Position numbers and translations under genes: made by a program
NCBI GenBank assembly: GCA_963573305.1
Contig: OY754338.1
Span: 20,086,192 to 20,150,191 of the forward strand
Length of the DNA: 64,000 bases
Direction: 5' to 3'
Source of the DNA: Pyrrhosoma nymphula
Lineage: Eukaryota > Arthropoda > Insecta > Odonata > Coenagrionidae
The notes under the pieces: model-generated
Told to the model about the DNA's origin: nothing
The model's input: only the letters and a program-made list of their open reading frames with translations
Databases searched by the model: none
Shown: piece by piece, positions 34,600-45,639 of the stretch
Numbering within the stretch: position 1 is the stretch's first letter
Layout of the letters: each line of letters opens with the position of its first letter

Positions 34600-36000
34600 C
34601 GACGAGAAAAACTAAATCATACTTCATCTCAAGAAATCACTGGTAAATCAAAACTGTAAATCAGAGGTGTCTAATGTAGCAAACGGGGTAAAGTGATTTG
34701 CATAATTCTGCACAGGATGATTTTTGAAAACATGATAATCTGTAAAATATTGCCGACACAACTACGATCCTCTTCCAAATTTTACTGTCAAGGTATATTA
34801 GAATTATGATGCTATGTACAAACTCATGAGGCTTTAAGAACGAAAATTATTCATGTAAAATATTACTTATATTGTTAGATTAGCTATACAGTATTAGTAT
34901 GGTGATGGTGCGTTTTTGAAGTTTTATTTGGAGTTAGGAGAACTTATTGGAGAGAGAAATATCGGGAGAGGTGGGAAATTGAGTATATATGTGCAATTGG
35001 ATTATCTACGAAGTGAGGGGATCGAAGGCCAGTTGACATGGCAATAGTTTGGGGAAAATTCATGTCAAAAAGGCGGTCCAAAATTATAATTAAAATAATA
35101 GAATATAAAGGATAGTGAAATATTGTACCAATTTTGAACATTAGCACAGCGTTCCGGAGAACCGATCGCTGACCAGTAAAATGTGACAGATCACGTGCCA
35201 TCGCCGTCTTCATACTTATTTTGGCAGACTGTATTTCTTTAATGTTTTTGAGTTTTAAGCCACGATCAAATCCCCAACCATTCAGCGAATGCCACTCACC
35301 AGTTGTAGTCGCAGTCCACGCCCGGCGCCGTACGATACGCGGGTGCAGCTCGTTCAAAGGGATCCTGCATTCCTCTCTCTCTCAAACAGCAATCCTTTTA
35401 AACGTAAAATTTACTCTTGTTACTATAATTATAATTAAATTTATCATTGAATCATATTTAAAAATTTTATTATTAATTACTTATTTTTAAATCATTGATT
35501 TGTAATTTTTTATAAATTTTATTTCACATTTATTTTTGCATATCAGCTCCCCTTTTTGTTCTTTTTATACACTTCTTACATTGTTTTTTTATAAAGTACA
35601 TTAGCACTATCTATCAGAAGGCTTTCTCAGGTTTATCACACTCCCCTTCACGTGAGTATGTTTTCCTGCAGTGAGTTTTTTCGTTATGGATATCAGCTCC
35701 TTATTCCTTACGTTTTCCCCACAATTGACACAAAAACATGATATAATGAAATGTTTCATTTATCACTACCCAATGACTAGGGTGGTTGGTAATTTATCAA
35801 ATAACACCAATGGATTGACCAATGCCGTTGCCAGGTTTACTCAACGATTCTTACATTATTATTCACTAGTCATAACGAAACAAATGAAATAACCTCAGTT
35901 GCTTTTACATCCCTTAGATAAAAAGCCTACCGGAGAAAGTACAGCAATTCCAGTAGGTGGCGCGGAGTCAACCTACCCCTATCGGAACTTCTCCAACGCG
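34600..36000. other. AT-rich spacer, nothing recognised
   Basis: The 137-codon minus frame (34944-35357) has no recognisable domain. Confidence 0.4.
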
Positions 36001-36290
36001 AGAATTCCACTCCCCATGAGAGATATATAACTTTTTTTTGGCGGGTACGTGGAAACACCCCCAAAGGGTTAGGGGGACACAGATGGAGGAAGGAAGAGAG
36101 GTGTGGTTCCAGATTCGGGTGCAAGGACCGAAATGGGGCAAGGGACCGCGGGTGTCCTTGCGGCCGACCGAAGGGAAGAAGAGCCCGGACAGTCCTCGGA
36201 ACCGGAAGACGTTGTCTTCAACGCGGAAGGGACCGCGTGGGTTTAAATTCAAATCACAGCCGAATCCTTCCGCGAAATGAATCCAAAGGC
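36000..36290. other. GC-rich, purine-skewed block
   Basis: Short open frames on both strands, no domain. Two related decanucleotides containing CGCG and CCGCG recur near 36220-36275. Confidence 0.35.
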
Positions 36291-36610
36291 AATTACTTTT
36301 TCCTTGGCCGCAATCGATATGGGAGTGTATTCATTCCTTATGGAAATATTCTGACAAGAGGAGGACATTACTCCGTTCCGTATAGCATAAATGGTAGCAG
36401 ATAGAGATTTCTGATGCTTTAGTAGTAAAAAGTCTAAACATGTAGCCAAATGATATTTAATTAATTAGGGGGATAGCAATAAATGTTAAATGAAAAATAA
36501 TTCATTTATTTATATATAAATATCTTGAAAACAGCCTCAAGGGCCATTAAATTCAGGCATTGTAACTTAACAACAATGAATAACCATGCTCTGAGAGGTG
36601 AAAAATCCTC
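36291..36610. other. AT-rich spacer, possible SINE 3' body
   Basis: Directly 3' of the SINE head at 36611-36680 on the minus strand, so it may contain that SINE's body and tail. A TATTTATATATAAAT stretch lies at about 36508. Confidence 0.35.
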
Positions 36611-36680
36611 CTCAGGCGGGACTCAAACCCGCGACCTTCGGGTTAGCATGCGAGGACGTTACTCCGCCGCCACCGAGGCC
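36611..36680 (-). mobile_element. tRNA-derived SINE head, family 1, copy A
   Basis: Minus strand: GGCCTCGGTGGCGGCGGAGT (A-box side), CCCGAAGGTCGCGGGTTTGA and GTCCCGCC (B box). It aligns along its whole length with 61926-62023. The tRNA-like spacing is kept but the acceptor stem is not. Confidence 0.7.
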
Positions 36681-36961
36681 GTCAAAAAGGACATCAAAAA
36701 GGCCGGTGGAAAATTATTGACAAAATGAAGGATTCTTCAATTATAAACTTGAAAATAAAGAAATAAACTATCATGAAATTTGAAGCTGGAGCCTGGAAAC
36801 ATTATTTTGTTAAATATTGAAAATAGGTAATAGGATCTTTACTGATGCTTTGTTGAATATGTCAAAAATTTTGATTCCTTTGTCTGGTTGCTAAAAATGA
36901 AAGATCGTTAAAGCAAAAACACATTTTATATTTCCAAAAAATATGTATTATGGCACAACTT

Positions 36962-36988
36962 GTTTCGACACATCGGTGACATGATCAG
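36962..36988 (-). other. Hammerhead-like motif, site 7
   Basis: Minus strand: CTGATCA (36982-36988), TGTCACCGATGTGTC, GAAAC (36962-36966), then AAGTTGTGCC. AC/GT around AA could form a minimal stem III. The first box has C in place of G. Confidence 0.35.
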
Positions 36989-36999
36989 ATATACGGCAA

Positions 37000-38040
37000 T
37001 GCATCAAAACAAGATGTAAAAAAAGCAGTGATCGAATTATATATTGTGTTTTTACATCAGTAATAATGGCTATCAACAAGGTTTAACATAAAATATCGTC
37101 TTTCGAGGGCGCAAACGTTTTCACGCATAGTCTCAGTGACTTCATGATTCATTGAAACGTATTCACGACCTCAATAAGAGAATTTTAATTTAAAATCAAA
37201 GATTTTGGTCGCAAACATAGCAGTAATAGTTTTATTTACGAATAAGAAATTCCTTCCAACCCATCTGCGGACTGAGTTCAGCCAACAGGCACATTTTGCT
37301 ATCAGATAGCTGGAATTATAACCAATATAAGATATTATATAGACAAATTACCGCATGATAAATATTATTTTGTAATCATCCTTTTGTAAGTAAAAAGATA
37401 GGCTACTTGAAAAAATACTCTACACATTGAAATTTATGACATATGGTGACGCATTGGAAAATTAAACTATTACGAAAATAAAATTAAATAACTATTTGGG
37501 TTGTTAGAAAAAAGCACTTGCAGTTTTGCGTCCATTATAATAATAATGGAAAGGTTCGGCCTTATCACACCTGAATCTGTGTTTTATGTACCCTTTGTGT
37601 TGCTTTAACCTCACCCAGATAAGAATTTTCTTCAAAATAGCAGATTTGGTGAGAGAATTAATTAACGTTAGAGACCTTTAAGCTGTTGCTCATAGGAATG
37701 GGATACCTCCACATCTATACATCAGGAAGGCAATTGACATTTTAAAAATTAATTCAATATTTGGAAAAGTATGCTAAGTCGTAAGGAAAATCTCAACTTT
37801 CATTATTCAGAACATCCTACTTAATCCATAAAAATATCTTTCTATATTCTTAAAATAACCTTCCAGAACCAGCCTATGGAACTCCACAAACCGAAATAGT
37901 TTCTTCGGATTACATCTGTTTTTGGATATATTACTACGAATTAAGATGTAGCATACAATTCCTGATATATGCTATACATCAAACATCTCCTGTTAAAAAT
38001 ATGTAGGAATGATTAATTTAATCGCAGTACATGTCGCTCA
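37000..38040. other. AT-rich spacer, nothing recognised
   Basis: No supported feature. Confidence 0.5.
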
Positions 38041-38049
38041 AGTGATACT

Positions 38050-38590
38050 CTGAACCAGGTACCGACTCGGCAGCGTCGTAGGGTAATGATTCTGCTCCGC
38101 ATCCTAAGAGATATGCACCACACCGAGCGCTCTTATGAAAACGCGGTGGAGTGTGCTGGGGGAGGGTGGAAGGTACCCGTCAGAGGAACACAAGGTGCCG
38201 TGCGGCCAGAGTACGTAAGTGGCTCAGCCAACACTCCTCCCCCGACAACCCACCGGCGCAACAGAATTCACTCGGGGCATCTTGTGCTCGCGGGCCACGG
38301 GGGCCGTTCTCGCCCCGGGCACGACGATCGGAGGGCGCTGATGTGTCATGGCCCCACTGCTGCATGGCCACCGCGGCGTGAAGACGCCTCCTAAACAATT
38401 CCTGAGGGAGACTCTGGCTGCGAATGGCATCTCCTCATGCGTGGAGGTCAAATGTCTCATCCAACTGCAACGTGCAAGGCAGCCTCGCTTATGCCATCTA
38501 CGCGACCCAAATTGTCTCAATTTCCTCGACGCCTATGTTCTCATAGAAAGTCAGGCTCTGCTGAACTCAAGCAAGAATAGCACACGGTAG
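38050..38590. other. GC-rich block, possible decayed coding or SINE-like sequence
   Basis: Overlapping frames of 72-102 codons on both strands, none with a known domain. The left edge, GGCAGCGTCGTAGGGTAATG and ATTCTGCTCCGCATCC, is faintly tRNA-like. A strong donor-like GTAAGT lies at 38215. Confidence 0.3.
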
Positions 38591-38599
38591 CACTTTGTA

Positions 38600-39244
38600 T
38601 GTACACTATGAGTGGTAGTGTCTTCAATTATCATATGCCTATGGTCTCTCCGGCATAAAAGGTAAACTGTTATACCATCCGTATCCCTTGGGGTATTGTC
38701 TCGAAAATGTATCAAAGGAAAAGGACATGGATGAGCTAAGTAGTGATGAAACTAAGGAGAGTGGCGCAAAAACACAACAGGATAATTTTTAATTTAAAAA
38801 ATTATTCACTGATGCTCATCTTCATTAGAACAGATTACTTTATCGTTATGTTTATTGACGCCACTCAACTCTCAACTAAGCCACGGATACTTTTCAATGC
38901 TGCTAAGGGAAAATAAGCTTTCATTTTGATTACTGAGGGCATAAAAACTTATAAATATACAATCTTATAAATACACCACTAAAATATATCAGTAAAAGCT
39001 TATTAAACGTCTAAATTATTCGTAAAAATGAAATTTCTAAACATTTATCTTTCAAATTACAAGTAGTATAACCTTAAGGAGCACAACCAGATATGGAGAT
39101 AAAAAAAAGTGCGAAATTTAGATTAAAAAATCACTAGCTCTTTTGGGACTTGAATATACTACATTTTCAATGATATTGATCGCAAAAATTATGAGACGCT
39201 GTCACGCGCGCGGGTGCAAAGATGTACATAAGAGAGGGTTAAAT
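38600..39244. other. AT-rich spacer, nothing recognised
   Basis: No supported feature. Confidence 0.5.
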
Positions 39245-39322
39245 TCGCCATAATAAGTCCCGGTCATGTCACATGAACCTAAAGGTTAATCTTACCACCT
39301 TTGGTGTATATTACGGACTTTA
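39245..39322 (+). mobile_element. SINE family 2, diverged 3' body
   Basis: AAGTCCCGGTCATGTCACATGA, shortened here to its core GTCCCGGTCATGTCACATGA, then TTAATCTTACCACC and TTTGGTGTATA. This follows the body at 15103-15160. The tRNA-like head is not recognisable. Confidence 0.5.
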
Positions 39323-39329
39323 TTTAAGT

Positions 39330-40389
39330 TTTAAATGGACACTTATGAAATTAATGAGCATTTTTGGTTTAGCCATACCGAGACAGTAAGTGAGAGCTTA
39401 TAAGCAAGTCCTATTTCAAATGGAGTAGTGGATGGTAGGTGAGGATGTGATATGCCTAGAAACTCATGAATGAAAGTGATGGAATAGACTCTAGAGAAGA
39501 GAATGGTTAGGCGTCCTAAGAACAAGACGGCTTGTATGAACCAAAGCAAGATTGTAATAGAATCACAATAGTTATTCAAGGTAAGTGAATTTGGAGGACA
39601 TGACTGAAATGAAGTAAGTTTTATAGACATCAGAAATATATGATAAAATTCTTTGCCGTTCTACCCCGAAAAGGAATAGAAATATTGATATGTATACACG
39701 TATATTTTTAGTAGATGTTTTCAGGGTAATATCTGATGGAATTTAATTTATTAGATGTATGGAAAATGAAACTAAGTGACGTAATAGTTCATGATAAGAA
39801 ATATTTAACTCGGTCGCGTATTGAATCCGGATGTCCCAATCTCCAGCAATGTGTTTTTGTCAGTTATTCACCAAAGACATCTTAGTTCAGCGTGAACTGT
39901 TTATATGTTATGATAATCCACCATGCCATTATGAAAGTTTATTTTTACTGACACGATTTGAGTTTTAAGTAACGCTGATTGTGCCAGACAAGGTTCATTC
40001 ACGCTCTACCGTGATAGCAATCCTTGTGTTTGTCCGTGACGTAATGCGTGAGGTCACTGCAACACAAGAGTGATTCAAAAGTCAACGTAACATCGAAAAA
40101 GATGATTTTCTATCTGTTACACCTGAGTAGAAAGCTTACAATATATTATCATCCAGATCTATTAACAGCTGGCAACTCAAAGTCTGAAGTTATGAAGTTG
40201 CTCATAAACTCGTAGATGCTGAGAACTCTCTTATCTGACGGTGAAGCTTGAAAAATAAACGTAAAAAAACAAAAACAATCAACAAATCTGTAGATTTGGC
40301 GTACTAAAAATGTGATGAAGGAGGGTGACTTGGAATGGAAGAGTTAGAATGTTTAGTGAAAACTCTGTTTAGTAGAAGGTACGAATGCA
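39330..40389. other. Mostly AT-rich spacer
   Basis: Purine-rich at 39360-39600, where a 95-codon minus frame has no recognisable domain. Nothing else supported. Confidence 0.4.
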
Positions 40390-40604
40390 TACAAAGCATG
40401 CTGGGGCATGACAGCATCTTGAAGACAGCAATGGAGGAAGAATAAAATGGGAAGATCTATCGAGGAAGTCCAAGGATGGAAAACACTGGGCGAATTGTGA
40501 CGGATGGCAGATGAGGGATTGTGAAAGAACGAAGCGAAGGTAAGATGAGAAGGGAGTGGATTAGAGAGCCGAGGGAAAAAAGTCATGAAATTGCCGACTG
40601 CTGA
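40390..40604 (+). pseudogene. LINE reverse transcriptase C-terminal tail, fragment B
   Basis: The frame at 40407-40604 reads HDSILKTAMEEE-stop-NGKIYRGSPRMENTGRIVTD, then MRREWIREP, ending in stops next to a TGATGATGATG run. HDSILKT, GKxxRGxPRM and the final xxREWR-like block match the tail of insect endonuclease/RT LINEs, the same type as 30841-31130. The GAT-rich end may be the original 3' simple-repeat tail. Only the last 65 or so codons survive. Confidence 0.65.
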
Positions 40605-40639
40605 TGATGATGCCATATTCATTCCCCCGTCGATGGATG

Positions 40640-40990
40640 ATAGTCACTATCCCAATTATTTTTTTTCGTTCCGTGGGTCGATATTGTAAATTGAGCGTGG
40701 CCAAGATCTAATCGCTTCCCTCATCCCCATCATCCCTTAACTCCCTTATTCCTTTCTTGGAAGACGGAGCTGGAAAGTTGCGTCGGAGAAAGAAAGGACA
40801 CCGATTTGCCATCGGATCCGCGGGATTGGAAAATTTGCCCTTCTCCTAGTCAGCCATCTCGGATTTCCTTTACCCCTACCCCCTCCTCTACCACCCTCTT
40901 TTGATATGGCCTCCCCTCGCAAGCTCCCACCCCATCCCCATTCCTAGTTCGCCAACAACCCTAGCCCTTCTTCCTTTTCATTTTTCTTAG
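40640..40990. other. GC-rich, pyrimidine-rich patch
   Basis: C/T-rich on the plus strand (40850-40980). No open frame of note. Confidence 0.4.
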
Positions 40991-42600
40991 CATTCACGTT
41001 GACTCTACGTCATTCACGAATTACTTTGACGTAACCAGTATTTCGTCACACTGGGTTACAGAGTTATAATGAGTATAAGGATTGGAGCGGAAATTATCTA
41101 AAAATCAGGAGAAAAATTATGAATTATTATGTATTTTGAGTGCAAATGTGACCGCAGTAAATGTTACATCATTGACTTTCCCAAATTTTTAAATACCTAG
41201 GATTTAAATTTATTCCTGAGATAATGGTCGCTGATTTATCAAATATAAATTTAAAAAGAAGCATCCCACTATAATTCCAGGATCACAGATGAAAAACGAG
41301 GATACATCCATTGGTAGTTTCTATTGATAACATTAGAATGAATGTTAGCTTCATGAATAGCTGCACTATTTTGTTTTAAATTACTTTTTTTGATGCGAGG
41401 ATTATAGTTTAAGACGTCAGGTCTTCATTTAGTTACTCCAATAGAAAGACCAAAGCAAAATAAGAAAATGGTTTTTTTTTAAGATTCTGAGACTTACAGC
41501 AGAGAGAGAAAGAAAGAGATTGCACAGTGTGAAGAAGTTATTCCAGGCTATTGTTACTTAGGGTAACCAATAACAGCATACATATAATAAAAGGATAAAC
41601 TAATGCATATACATTAAAATTGTGTTTATATAAGTGCAAAGCAAGTTATCAGCAATCAATATTAACCTATATTTAGGGAAATAAGTCATTATTTCAATTG
41701 CCTGATCGAAAGTGAAGGAGTGGAAACAAGGGACTAAATATGCTTTGGTAATATCTACAAATGTTGAGCACAATTTTTTCAAGAATAATTACAATGAAAG
41801 TTTTTTTACAAAGTCATGGAGGTGGAAATATTTCGTATAGTTAGGTGTGGAGAGCTGAATTGAGATTATATGCCATGCCGAGTTTGTAAAATGGTAACAT
41901 ACAAAATGGTAACATGGTAAAATATTATTTGCAAAAGCAATTGTTTACATTATGTAGTCATTAAAATCTTTGAAGAACATCTCCACGCCAATGCAATTTT
42001 TAAAATTTCAAAACACCAGGTCATATAGGTTTTTGGGCGCTATAACTAAAGCTAATGAATTATTTATCTAATTAAAGTGCTCATGAAATCATTTTCTGAC
42101 TCCTTTTATTTTCATTAGGAGTTGTTCTCCACGCTATTCACAAACATCCCCTTCTATTGTCTCTCCAGCGTTTAATTTGACAAGTAAGGATTTTTGAAAC
42201 AATATAACTAGGACAGAGAATACCAACCACCATCTCATAGTACTTAACCACATGTTTTATACATTAAATCGATCACTCAACACTTAAACGCAGGTTTGAA
42301 TGATGGTTGAGGATCATGCCTTCCTCACTTCTGCCAGAAATTACTTTTTTCATGAAAATATGCAGAAATTATCGGCATGGCCTTTTGTTTGACAGAGATT
42401 TGGATGCCATGTTTACATATTTATATCATGTTTAGGTCAACGTAAAGCTTAAATTCTCGATGTTTTTCTCATGCTGGTAACATTTCTTCAACACCGCATG
42501 TCTGCCCTCCTGAGAAATTCCTTAACTCAAGCTAGTCACTTCTACTTTCTTCTTTCCCTTTCGGGCCTTTTATATATGCCACCGTTTGGATACGCACGTC
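40991..42600. other. AT-rich spacer, nothing recognised
   Basis: A short AAAATGGTAACAT repeat occurs at about 41888-41915. Nothing else. Confidence 0.5.
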
Positions 42601-42900
42601 TACCTGGGACGGAAGGCATTGGCAAGGAATGGGGATGAGAAACGAATCATCCTTCTTGATCGGAAAATCCGATGGTTTTATTTTTTTTTCCTTTTCCTCC
42701 TTGCCTCATCTAGGTGAATCGATCAAACTCCCTTCCAGGGTTCCGCCCTATTCGACACTCTGGCAATCGGATGTGACATTGGAATCCTTGCCTCCGATAT
42801 TACGGGCGTTACTGCCTTCACCCGCGCCGTGCCCTGGAACGTTTTCTCAGCCATTTGATCTGACTCCACTTCTGGGCGGAGAGGGAGAGTTGGAGTAACG
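42600..42900. other. GC-rich block
   Basis: An 89-codon plus frame and a 70-codon minus frame overlap. No domain. Confidence 0.35.
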
Positions 42901-43045
42901 TCTCGATTCCTCGGCTGCAGAGCGTTTATCCACATGCAACAGTGCGGCGATACAGTACTGATACGTAAACTACTCTGTGAATAAATGATCTAATATTTTC
43001 TCGGTGAATCTGATACATAAATTTTCACGCTTCATATCTGCCAAT

Positions 43046-43077
43046 GTTTCAACGAACGAATTGTTCGTCATCATCAG
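43046..43077 (-). other. Hammerhead-like motif, site 8 (best stem II)
   Basis: Minus strand: CTGATGA (exact, 43071-43077), one unpaired base, GACGAAC loop GTTCGTT (7-bp stem with one G-U pair), GAAAC (43046-43050), then ATTGGC. A canonical minimal hammerhead would need GTC where GGC stands, so cleavage is not expected. Confidence 0.45.
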
Positions 43078-43359
43078 GGCTTCTGAATGCCGTACGAGTC
43101 AAAAGTGGCCGTTAATTATATCAAAACCAGGTTCGGGTGACTTCTGATTGGTTGGTTTGTCCGATTGACCGTTGACTGATTTTCCCGCCTTCCTTTTCAT
43201 TTATAATGCAATGGAGTATTTGCACAAATTTAGGAAACAACGGCAAATGTTAACTTTGAACATAAAAACCCTAAATCCAAAATTTAGCTGTTGCACATTG
43301 CCTACTTTTTAAATAATAAGAGATTTAAAATCACAATTTTAGCCTTGCGCACAAACAGA

Positions 43360-45220
43360 CCGCGGCCATATTGCGACTGCTGTGACGTCATCCCCCTGAC
43401 TCGGCAGTCTCTACCGGGTTTGTTTACATTCGTTCTGGTTCTTTTCCGACTTGAACGGTGAATATTTTGCGCAATAGGCTATAGGGTGCCGAAGTACACC
43501 ATGCAGGTACCAAATTATACCCATGGCATAGTTAATACAATAAAGAAGGACCAGAGTTTAATGAATTGAACGATAATGTAAGCGATTTAAGCCTATTAGA
43601 CTGTGCTATTATTTTGTTTGTTATGCCTGCGAAGCACTTATACAATCGTTCAATTTCATCAATCCTGTAAAAAACAACACTACAAAAAGCGCACAGCACA
43701 CAGAACATTAGCGCCTTAAAATCTATGGATAGTTATACAAACTGAAAAGTAAGAAAAAGTACTCCCTCGGATCTCTCGTGATCGTGATCTCCGAACTGCT
43801 AGGCGATGACTTGACCGCGTCTCCATCACCATAACCGATATTTTGACTACTTAGACTCACGTACGCTAAACTCATTTGCTCATACATGATCAACTCGGGG
43901 TTGCCGTATCTAGAAACTCATATCATTGTTTAAAATACGGGAATTATAAAATAATTTCATCCATGTTTTCATATGTTTAAAATATTTTCCAAATGTTTTT
44001 TCATTTCAGTGATGGCAATATTTTTCGGCCACCAAACCGTCAGACGAAACATTTTAGACAGCTAAAAACCCGTGTGCACATTCTAAACTAAACTCAGTAT
44101 ATTTACATTCATGATTAGGTAAGATACTTTATACTTTTCTACAAAATTTGTAGGTACTTAGTATTTTACTTAATCATGAATACAAACAAAAATAACTTAT
44201 ACGAAGTGAAGCCTGCTACTGTCAAGTTTTGCGCAGTAAGTTTAGACTGTGCCACCATGCACACAAATATAGTACATTATAGTAAAGCACCCGGTAGTCA
44301 ACACCATTTAAGACGCACGCAATATTATAAACTAAGAGCATATTCGTAGATTGGGTTTTGCTTCGCTATCTGTTAATACCAGCTGAAAATGTGCCCAGAT
44401 AACCAAGATCTTGATTATTTGAAAAAGTTTCAAATAATCAAGATTGATATTATAAAATGAAGAGGGTTACTACTTATATTGTACTCAATACACGATCATA
44501 TTGTCGAGCGCCACAATGTTCATATAAAATTGGAATACATTTTTTCAAGGTTAGAGACGATAACCTTAGAACTTCCGACCTGCTAGGCGATGAATTTGCC
44601 GCTGAAAATATACCCCATTATAAAAGTTAATACTGGCCTACGAGGAAATTTATAACTGCTACAAAAGCGATCGGCATTGGATATTTGGTGATTGAATTGA
44701 ATAATTATGAGTAACAATAATTTTATGTAGTTTGCAGTTTAAGATAACCTGCATGGAGTACAAATTCGCATGTCAAAATAATAAACATCAAACGGTTTCC
44801 CTTACCCTGGCACAAGATGTACACATGCCGTCGATCAAATTAAGAATAACATAAGAAACAATATACTTTTACAGTTACGCATTTTAAAACTTTGGTAATT
44901 TTTTCTAACTTTTACTTTTTTGGTAGATATTCTAATGAATTACTGAATGAAAATTCCCCTCTTTACTATTCACCCAAAATTATCCGAATTCCGCCAAGTC
45001 ATTACTCGATAGTTGATGCAACAACCATAGTTTATAGTTGGATCAAGCCTCGATTATACCTGTTAACTTTACAAACGAAATGATTCCCTATTTCGAATCA
45101 GTAAAGTCAGAATAATTCGTATATTTCCACTTCCTACATCCTCAACACGCTATAACACAGTCTCACCCATCTGCTGCAAGGGGGATTACGTCACTACGCA
45201 ACGAGCCAATGGCTGGGCGT
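43360..45220. mobile_element. Possible DNA transposon with imperfect inverted ends
   Basis: GGGGGATKACGTCAC occurs in inverted orientation at about 43386-43401 and 45181-45196, with looser similarity on both sides (CTGCxG before, CAATGGC-like after). Inside, AACTGCTAGGCGATGA (43795) and a diverged copy (44579) form an internal direct repeat. No transposase and no clean target duplication were seen. It lies between the Penelope-like fragment and hammerhead-like site 8. Confidence 0.3.
44408..44444. repeat. Perfect 17-bp inverted repeat with 3-nt loop
   Basis: Arms 44408-44424 (ATCTTGATTATTTGAAA) and 44428-44444 are exact complements around AAG. The architecture is like the hairpin at 9741-9783. 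Confidence 0.9.
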
Positions 45221-45360
45221 AAATACATCGTTGTGAAAACAATGCTCAATAAATCGTGATTATTAAACAAACTAGGCAAGATTTAGAGCTGGTAATTAAA
45301 ATATATTATTATGGAAACACAATTTACGTTATAGAATGGATTTCATAGCAATCCCCCATT

Positions 45361-45626
45361 TATGCAAACACTCCATTGATGATAGGATTCCAGGTTCTAC
45401 GTAATTGGAAACCAGTGTTTCGGTTAACATTTATTTTTTCTAAGTGAATTTAGATGCCCTCTTTGATAAAACGGTTCAAAAAGCGTTTCGTACGGCTAAG
45501 TATTTTTACAACTTCCGATTGTATGGCATTGTCTTTGTTGGTGCTATGTTCCGCTAATTCCGACTAATGTGGTTGCGGAAATCTAAAGAGCCTCCGATGC
45601 TCCTTCAGCCTCGTCTCAATCGGTAC
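45361..45626 (-). pseudogene. Penelope-like element: GIY-YIG endonuclease C-terminal part
   Basis: A single minus-strand frame reads VPIETRLKEHRRLFRFPQPH, stop, SELAEHSTNKDNAIQSEVV, KILSRTKRFLNRFIKEGI, stop, IHLEKINVNRNTGFQLRRTW, then NPIINGVFA and a terminal stop at 45361-45363. The TRLKEH block (catalytic Arg), LAEH, the KEAIEI-like block and the final TGFQLxRTWNP are the normal end of Penelope-like GIY-YIG endonucleases. Only two internal stops (TAG, TAA) break it. The TAA falls where the conserved Glu of the EI pair belongs. The reverse transcriptase upstream (above 45630) is not visible, so this is a fragment. Confidence 0.75.
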
Positions 45627-45639
45627 TCAGTGGATTTCA

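Noticed and set aside
36611..36680. Functional tRNA gene
   Set aside because: The T-arm/B-box is good, but no acceptor stem pairs and a related copy at 61926 shows it is a SINE family.
40602..40612. CTGATGATGATG as a hammerhead-like first box
   Set aside because: No GAAAC box follows. It is the end of the LINE tail and a simple repeat.
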